DNA from: Scalesia atractyloides
Taxonomy: Eukaryota; Streptophyta; Magnoliopsida; Asterales; Asteraceae
Assembly (NCBI GenBank): GCA_947069175.1
Contig: CAMTDV010000002.1
Span: forward strand, 4,133,054 to 4,197,053
Direction of reading: 5' to 3'
DNA length: 64,000 bases
The translations under genes and the position numbers were made by a program. Below, piece by piece: positions 58,369-64,000 of the stretch (within the stretch, counting starts at the first letter, position 1; the number at the start of each line of letters is the position of its first letter). The notes beneath the pieces are model-generated. The model saw only the letters and a list, made by a program, of their open reading frames with translations. It did no database searches and was not told the origin of the DNA.

Positions 58369-61300
58369 TGTAACACCCTAAAAACGGGTTTGGTAATCAA
58401 ACCACGTAAATATTGAAGAGTGGGTAAAAGACCGTTAGCGGTGAAAGTTAAATTATAAACAAATTGACTAGGAACAAATAAACCTAGTTAAAAACATGTA
58501 TACAAGTAACCAAACAATAAGTTGTAATCTCATTCATAATCAAAACTAAACTTGAGGGACCAAAGCTGCCAAAAAGGGAACTTGTATTATAAATATCAAA
58601 AATTAAAAACACAAAACACATAGTGAATGTGTATGTGTGTGTGTTCTATGGCTGGAGAACAAGGGGAAACCCTAGTTCAAGCTTAATCCATCAAATTGAA
58701 GATCCATTCGAGACCCAAATCAGTGCATGAACATAAATTATTGATCATCTCGATTAGGGGATCATAAGGTATGTCTAAAAACTTAGATTGGTGAAAGTTA
58801 TAATTTGAGACAAGTAGAGTACTTGCAATTAGATAGTTGGATTATGATCCAAAGATGAAATTAAGTGTATTGTATGATTGATTTCGTTAAACTTAAAGAA
58901 ATTATGCACAATCTGATGTAAGATTACTTGTTAGTGATTAACGAGTAGATTATAAAGTAGGTTTTCTTTTCTTTTGTGTGTTTTAACACGTTACGTGTCG
59001 GTATACTCTCGAAACGGGTACATATTATATCACAACTTAATATGTTTCGTTTACGTATCTTTTGTGTAACGTCGGTGACATTTGTAATATCTTGACTTTT
59101 GTATAACAACAAAATTTTCCCTTTTAAGTTTCTAAAATTCCACTTTTACCCCGTAGGTTTTAAAACCTTCTTTTCTTTTATGTTTTTTAATTACTTTATC
59201 TTTTGTATTATTTTCAAAATTATTCTTTTTGATTACTTTATGTAAATGATGAAATTGATGATATATAAGTGTTTATGATCATCATACTTGTATGTATGTA
59301 TGTATGAGGTATTTGAACAAATTAGAGGTTCGAATAGATGTTCATATATGACTTGAAATGGGTTTTGATGATAAGATGAGATTTATGTTAAACACATGTC
59401 AATAGATGCTTAAAATCATCATGTGAATGTGAATGTTTAAAGTATTTGACTAAGTTTAATGTTTTGGTAAATTCCATATATAAGGTGTAATGGGTTGTTT
59501 CATAGCGATGAAATAATCCCATGTTCTTGCATAAGACTAATAAATTAGCATATGATTGTAGAAACTATGTTAATTGATATTAGCAATCATGTGAACTTGG
59601 TTTGAAAAACATAACTCAATTGGTGGCCTAAGAATAGTGCTTACCGGGTAATTAACAAAATGCGTAAATGAGTTGTTAAACTTGTTCGTAGGTTAGTATG
59701 AGTAAATAGGCAGTTGACTTTTAAAAGTCAAACTGACCTATACTAAAATTGAATGATAAATCTGATATAAAATCCGTAAGGTGGAATAGTCGTGTTAGAT
59801 GATGACTAACCTAACCATCTTACGAATGATGAATGATAGTTTGACGCTTGACAAGCTAGGTGGAGGCTTGGGAAGAAGCGGGTCAAACGGAACAAGTACG
59901 CGGACAAAGGGCATAATTGGATCTCAAGGTAAGTAAAGCTTACATCCTTAAAAGAGTAAATGTACTTATGTATTTAAAAATGAATAAGTGATTTGGTATT
60001 CGGAACAAGATTTCGAAATACAAGGTTCGACGTGTATTGATACGGGTCGGAATAAGCAAAATATGGTATTAAACCATATTTGATTATAAAAAAGGGAAAA
60101 TAGTAATATCGTCATGTGTTGACAAATAAATGTTACCTTATGGTGTAAACCATAAGGAATAAGAAAGGGTAATATGGTAATTCGGTCACGAGTTTGATGA
60201 ATAAATATTAAACTCTAAAATAAGGACATTCTATGGCGTAAATTGTAATAGGTTAAAATAATTAAGTAATATGATCATGATGAGTAAACTGAAACGGATA
60301 AATGATGAGATGGTAAATAAATACCATCTTGTAATGATAAAATGGTCATTTAGACCAAATGGGTCAAATGGTGTGGTCATCACCATTTGACAATAATATC
60401 TAATGAACGCTTGTCGAGTTTTGTGTTCAGAGGGAAATGGCGTTTGGTTTGCGTTGCTATTAATTAATGATTAGTAGTGTAAGGTATTTAAACTGGTCAA
60501 TGCTATGACTCGAGCCAGGTACGTGTAATGGTCAAACTCTCAGAAGGACTTACGGTTCGTTAAGAGATAAAAGAGTCATGAATGAACAATAGATTACCTA
60601 AGGTAAGGTAAATCTTGTATTCTAGTTCGTAGACATTATGTTCTCAAGAACATAATGATTCTATATAGACTATGGTTAAATGTACATTTTGGTTAAAACA
60701 TAATATTGCAAAACCGTCGTAAAGAAAGGTCTAGGTTGACCAAAATGCCTCAAGTAATAAAACAAGTAAACGACCTTGAGGGTATTTTAAAAAAGAGTTT
60801 TATAAAAAGGTTTACCCTTGCGGTAGTATAATAGCAAATGGCATAAGCCGTTTTGGCTTAATGTCTCATATTGGTCTTTTTCGTAAAATGTCAACCGACG
60901 GGTATAATTGAAAATATAGCATTCTATAACCAACCCACCACAATGTATAGTTTTGATGGGATGTAAATAGATATTTTTGTATGAAAACAAGAAACAAAGT
61001 AAGAGAAAGTGAGATTTAAGTTTATACGCTTAAATCTCTTAGCGGGTCAAAATGAATATATGCATAAGTCATAGGAAATGAGAATCCGGGTCAAGGATTT
61101 CGGGTTAAATATGTAAGAAAATATTCTACGGATATTTAGAAACAAGTTTCGGGTAAAACGGAGAAGAATTGAGCGAGTTACGGAAATTATCGTAACTAAA
61201 ATAGCAAACAAGAGAAGATTTGCAGCACACCACCGTAGGCTACGGTGGCTGACCGTAGCTTACGGTGGATAGATGCTGTAATGGACTGGAAGTCTGGACC

Positions 61301-61673
61301 GTAAGGCAGAAGGTCGGGACCGTAAAGCTGGACCGTAAGCTAAGGTGGCCAGCCGTAGCTTACGGTGGAGCCTAAAACTAAAATTTTGTTTTTATTGTTT
61401 TAAGCCTTCGGGTTTATTCGGTTATGTTATAATTTGTTATAACTAACGTATTTCATAAAATATAAAATTTAGGTGATGTTTGGAGTACTGGAGGGAGATC
61501 AAGCTATATGAAGAACCGAACACGATCAAAGACGAAGCTTCCGCACTTGGTTTTGATTATAACAAAACAAATCATTGATAGCATATTAAAAAAAAGGTGA
61601 CGTGTATTCGAAATTACATTTTTAAATTTATAAATTTTAATAGAAATTCAGTATAGTAAGATAGGGTCTTACA
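58369..61673 (+). mobile_element. Solo LTR of a third family (3305 bp)
   Basis: It starts TGTAACACCCTA and ends TAGGGTCTTACA, near-perfect inverted termini. TTATT flanks both ends (58364-58368, 61674-61678), a clean 5-bp duplication. It has no internal coding region, so recombination between the LTRs removed it. Such length suits the long-LTR Ty3/gypsy groups of plants. It carries no tRNA-like unit of the kind in families A and B. At 61225-61375 lies a cluster of short palindromes (see findings). Plus orientation is inferred from the 5' leader-like sequence only. Confidence 0.93.
61225..61375. repeat. Cluster of CCGTAG/CTACGG palindromes in the solo LTR
   Basis: CCACCGTAGGCTACGGTGG is a perfect inverted repeat round one base. 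GACCGTAGCTTACGGTGGA-type variants follow at several spacings, with GACCGTAAGC and GGACCGTAA words between. Confidence 0.8.
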
Positions 61674-61678
61674 TTATT

Positions 61679-63685
61679 GAGCAGAAGTCTTACTAGTCCA
61701 CTGATCTAATCGGTTGGATTAGTCGAACCGTTTGAAATCAAAGTTGTAGTGAATCACTTATAAAATATAAATGGAACAAATATTATTTTATGCTATTCAA
61801 ATGTTTAATATTTTGGACCCAAACTTATGAATAATGCAGATCATAATTTTTAAGTTGGTAATTTCTTAAATATGATTAAGTTACCATCTATATATATAAT
61901 AAAAGAAATCTCTTGGGACACATGATACTTTCTCAGACACTCTTTAATTGTGTTTTTCTGTTTAAATCAATTACTAATTTGGTGAGTTTGTTAGTGGCGA
62001 TAAGGATAAAAATAGAGAGAAAAATGGTGATGATGATTTATTATTTTATTACTAACTAGAATTACCATCCGCCGCAATGCGGTGGAGATTATTTGGTTAT
62101 ATATTCATATTAGATGAAAGTCAAATGTTTCTTACATGATCGCGAGCCTATGTGTAACACATAGAAAATAATAACTAAGTTGATCCCTGACCCGCGCGTT
62201 GCGACAGACTTATCAAACGGGGGAAAAGAGACGCGCTGCGATAAGCCTGTCAAATGGGAAAAAATAGATGAAAAGCATTGAACCCCACACGTACGTTGCG
62301 ACGTGCTAACTCGGAAAATTTAGAACAAAACATTAAATGGAAGATGTGCGAAAGCTGAAAAGTATAAGGGACCAAAGTTGAAAGTTAAAATTGTTGAGGT
62401 TAAATTGCAAATGATGAAAAACTTTGGGTTAAAAGTAAAAAATCAAAGGAGTTAAATTACAAAAGATAGAAACTTTTGAATTATAAGTGAAAAATCAAAC
62501 TAATCAAAGGGATTAAATTACCAAAGAATGAAACTTTAGACTTAAATTGACAAAGACTAAAACTTTAAGGTTAGAAAGGAAAAATCATTTTTTAACTCCC
62601 AAAACCAATAATACAACTACCATATGCACATACATATTGCTTATTTATAGTTTATACTTTGATGAGTTTGTTGGTGGTGATAAGGATAAAAATAGAGAGA
62701 AAAATGGTGATGCTTTATTATTTTATTTTGTGTATATTTAATTTTCTTTCCTTTTAAGTTGGTTATGAAAGAAGACATGTTCTTCGAAATTTATAAATTT
62801 CTCGTAGATAACCACTCTTATTTATTTTTTTCAATAAGTTTTAGATAACCAGTCTTATTTTTTTTATTAGTTAAAATTACTTTTCCATGTTTAACAATTT
62901 TGTTTTATTAGTTATACATTGAACTATTACCGGACTCATAATAAGTAACATGTACGAGTTGATGGGGATCCTATTTATTTCGGAAATTGTGTAATTTATA
63001 ATTCTATATTTATATGATAATCTTAATTTTATGGCCAAAGTTTATGAGAGTTATTTTCATTGTTATATATAGGCAAATCCTAATTTTATCACCAAAGTTG
63101 TGTTATGTTTTCAAGGATTTTCATTTTTATTTTAACAAAGCCTATTAGAAAATTAAACTTTTTAGGGGGGAAATTTGACAACTTTTAAAATGTTTTTTAG
63201 GGAGAGGGTATGGCAAGTAAAAGGTGGTACGTTTAACCCACACCAATGACAATTATTATTACTTTTCCATGTTTAACCACTTTTGTTTGTATCTTCGAGA
63301 AAAGAACCGATACTAGAATTTTCCGGTAAGCTGCAACGACTCTATCTCGTTTCTGGTTATGAGCTTGAAGGAGGAGGAAGATAATGACTTCAATATATTT
63401 GAATAATGAGTTGTTGGGTCTTGACCTCTTGTGGCCTTTCAGTTAACTGGAAGTAAATCTACCGTACAGCATTAATAGTATTAAAAAAAATAGGTTATTT
63501 TATCTAGATTGTTACTAATAGTATAAAAAAATAGGATGTAAATGCTTAAAAAATAAACTTAGCAAAATTTACAATTGCTACGTGAATGCTCGTTTCTTAA
63601 ACACAAACGCAAGCAAGAGTGATGAAAGTACCATAGAAAAATGTATGACCTCATGGGACCAACATAGGCATAAATACACGAATAT
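61679..63685. repeat. Repeat-rich intergenic DNA with Helitron-like traces
   Basis: A block at 61885-62100 starts TCTATATATATAATAAAAG and has a CCGCCGCAATGCGGTGG hairpin near its end, like Helitron termini. 62150-62320 has several CCCGCGCGTTGCGA-like words. The text GATAAGGATAAAAATAGAGA with GAAAAATGGTGATG occurs at 61995-62030 and at 62678-62712. No gene. Ends are not defined. Confidence 0.35.
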
Positions 63686-63689
63686 AATG

Positions 63690-64000
63690 ACATGCAAAGT
63701 CTGTCCCCTATAAGAGTTCCAAATCCCTACAACAAACCTAAGACACCTCTATTACCCACCCCTAGAAATCCTGAACCTTAATCTTACGCCTCCACAAACT
63801 CCTATCATGGACCATATCCTCAGAGAGGTGCAACTCTACCAAATCTTGTCTAATCCACTCATCTCAAGTCACTTTCGGCCTACCGCTACTACTCTTCCCT
63901 TCCATAATGAGCGTTTCCACTACTCTAACTGGCGTTATTATTTGTCTCCTCTTCACATGTCTAAACCATCTTAGGCTTCCCTCCTTTATCTTATTCGACT
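63690..64000 (-). pseudogene. RTE-type LINE, 3' end, cut by the window edge
   Basis: The minus strand reads, with stops, SLRWFRHVKRRQ, then VETLIMEGKSSSGRPKV, then DEWIRQDLVELHLSEDMVHD and RSLWRRKIKV, the conserved C-terminal block of RTE LINE polymerases in plants. Two in-frame stops show it is dead. The rest lies to the right of the window. Confidence 0.82.

Noticed and set aside
61885..62100. Helitron
   Set aside because: A TC-type start and a GC hairpin are suggestive, but no CTRR end with AT target could be fixed and no RepHel coding trace is present, so it is only noted as a trace.

Overview
The window is nuclear DNA of a flowering plant. Introns are spliced at GT/AG sites, the genes are plant types (a WRKY factor, an ERF factor, SRP9), a block of plastid DNA is embedded, and most of the sequence is transposable elements and decayed repeats. 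The style of the Ty3/gypsy elements and of a SINE with an (ATG)n tail suggests a eudicot, probably Asteraceae; that is inference. Only three ordinary protein-coding genes are convincing.

Layout. 1-7976: a family A Ty3/gypsy element on the minus strand (5' LTR 5181-7976, primer-binding site, decayed gag, protease, RT and part of RNase H), cut at about 1152 by a family B LTR that runs off the left edge. 9466-14434: a complete four-exon SRP9 gene whose second intron is full of MITEs. 16.4-21 kb: a possible Pol III-type promoter, foldback elements and a MULE with a 9-bp target duplication. 23679-26985: a group IId WRKY gene whose WRKY exon is split by a 1144-bp hAT-type element with a perfect 8-bp duplication. 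About 30.6-34.9 kb: a nuclear plastid insertion (trnG-GCC, trnfM-CAU, rps14, psaB) split by a 2725-bp family B solo LTR. 36355-39506: a hAT element with a broken transposase and AACCGGTT-rich ends. 40276-40743: an intronless ERF gene. 41.5-46.2 kb: a truncated family B element (gag, primer-binding site, 5' LTR). 47.6-48.5 kb: L1-type LINE remains. 49.3-52 kb: SINEs and a minisatellite. 53616-57827: a CACTA element. 58369-61673: a large solo LTR. 63.7-64 kb: the end of an RTE-type LINE.

The most unusual signal is inside the gypsy LTRs. All four LTRs of families A and B carry, near their U3 edge and antisense to the LTR, a tRNA-like unit with an A box, a B box and a T-run straight after it. Family B LTRs also carry a sense array of three more tRNA-like cassettes. 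This looks like Pol III promoter capture by LTRs, comparable in principle to the 5S-derived Cassandra TRIMs.

The genes do not form a pathway. SRP9 is housekeeping (signal recognition particle), and the WRKY and ERF genes are unrelated transcription factors. The window is mainly a record of nested insertions, several dated relative to each other by target-site duplications.
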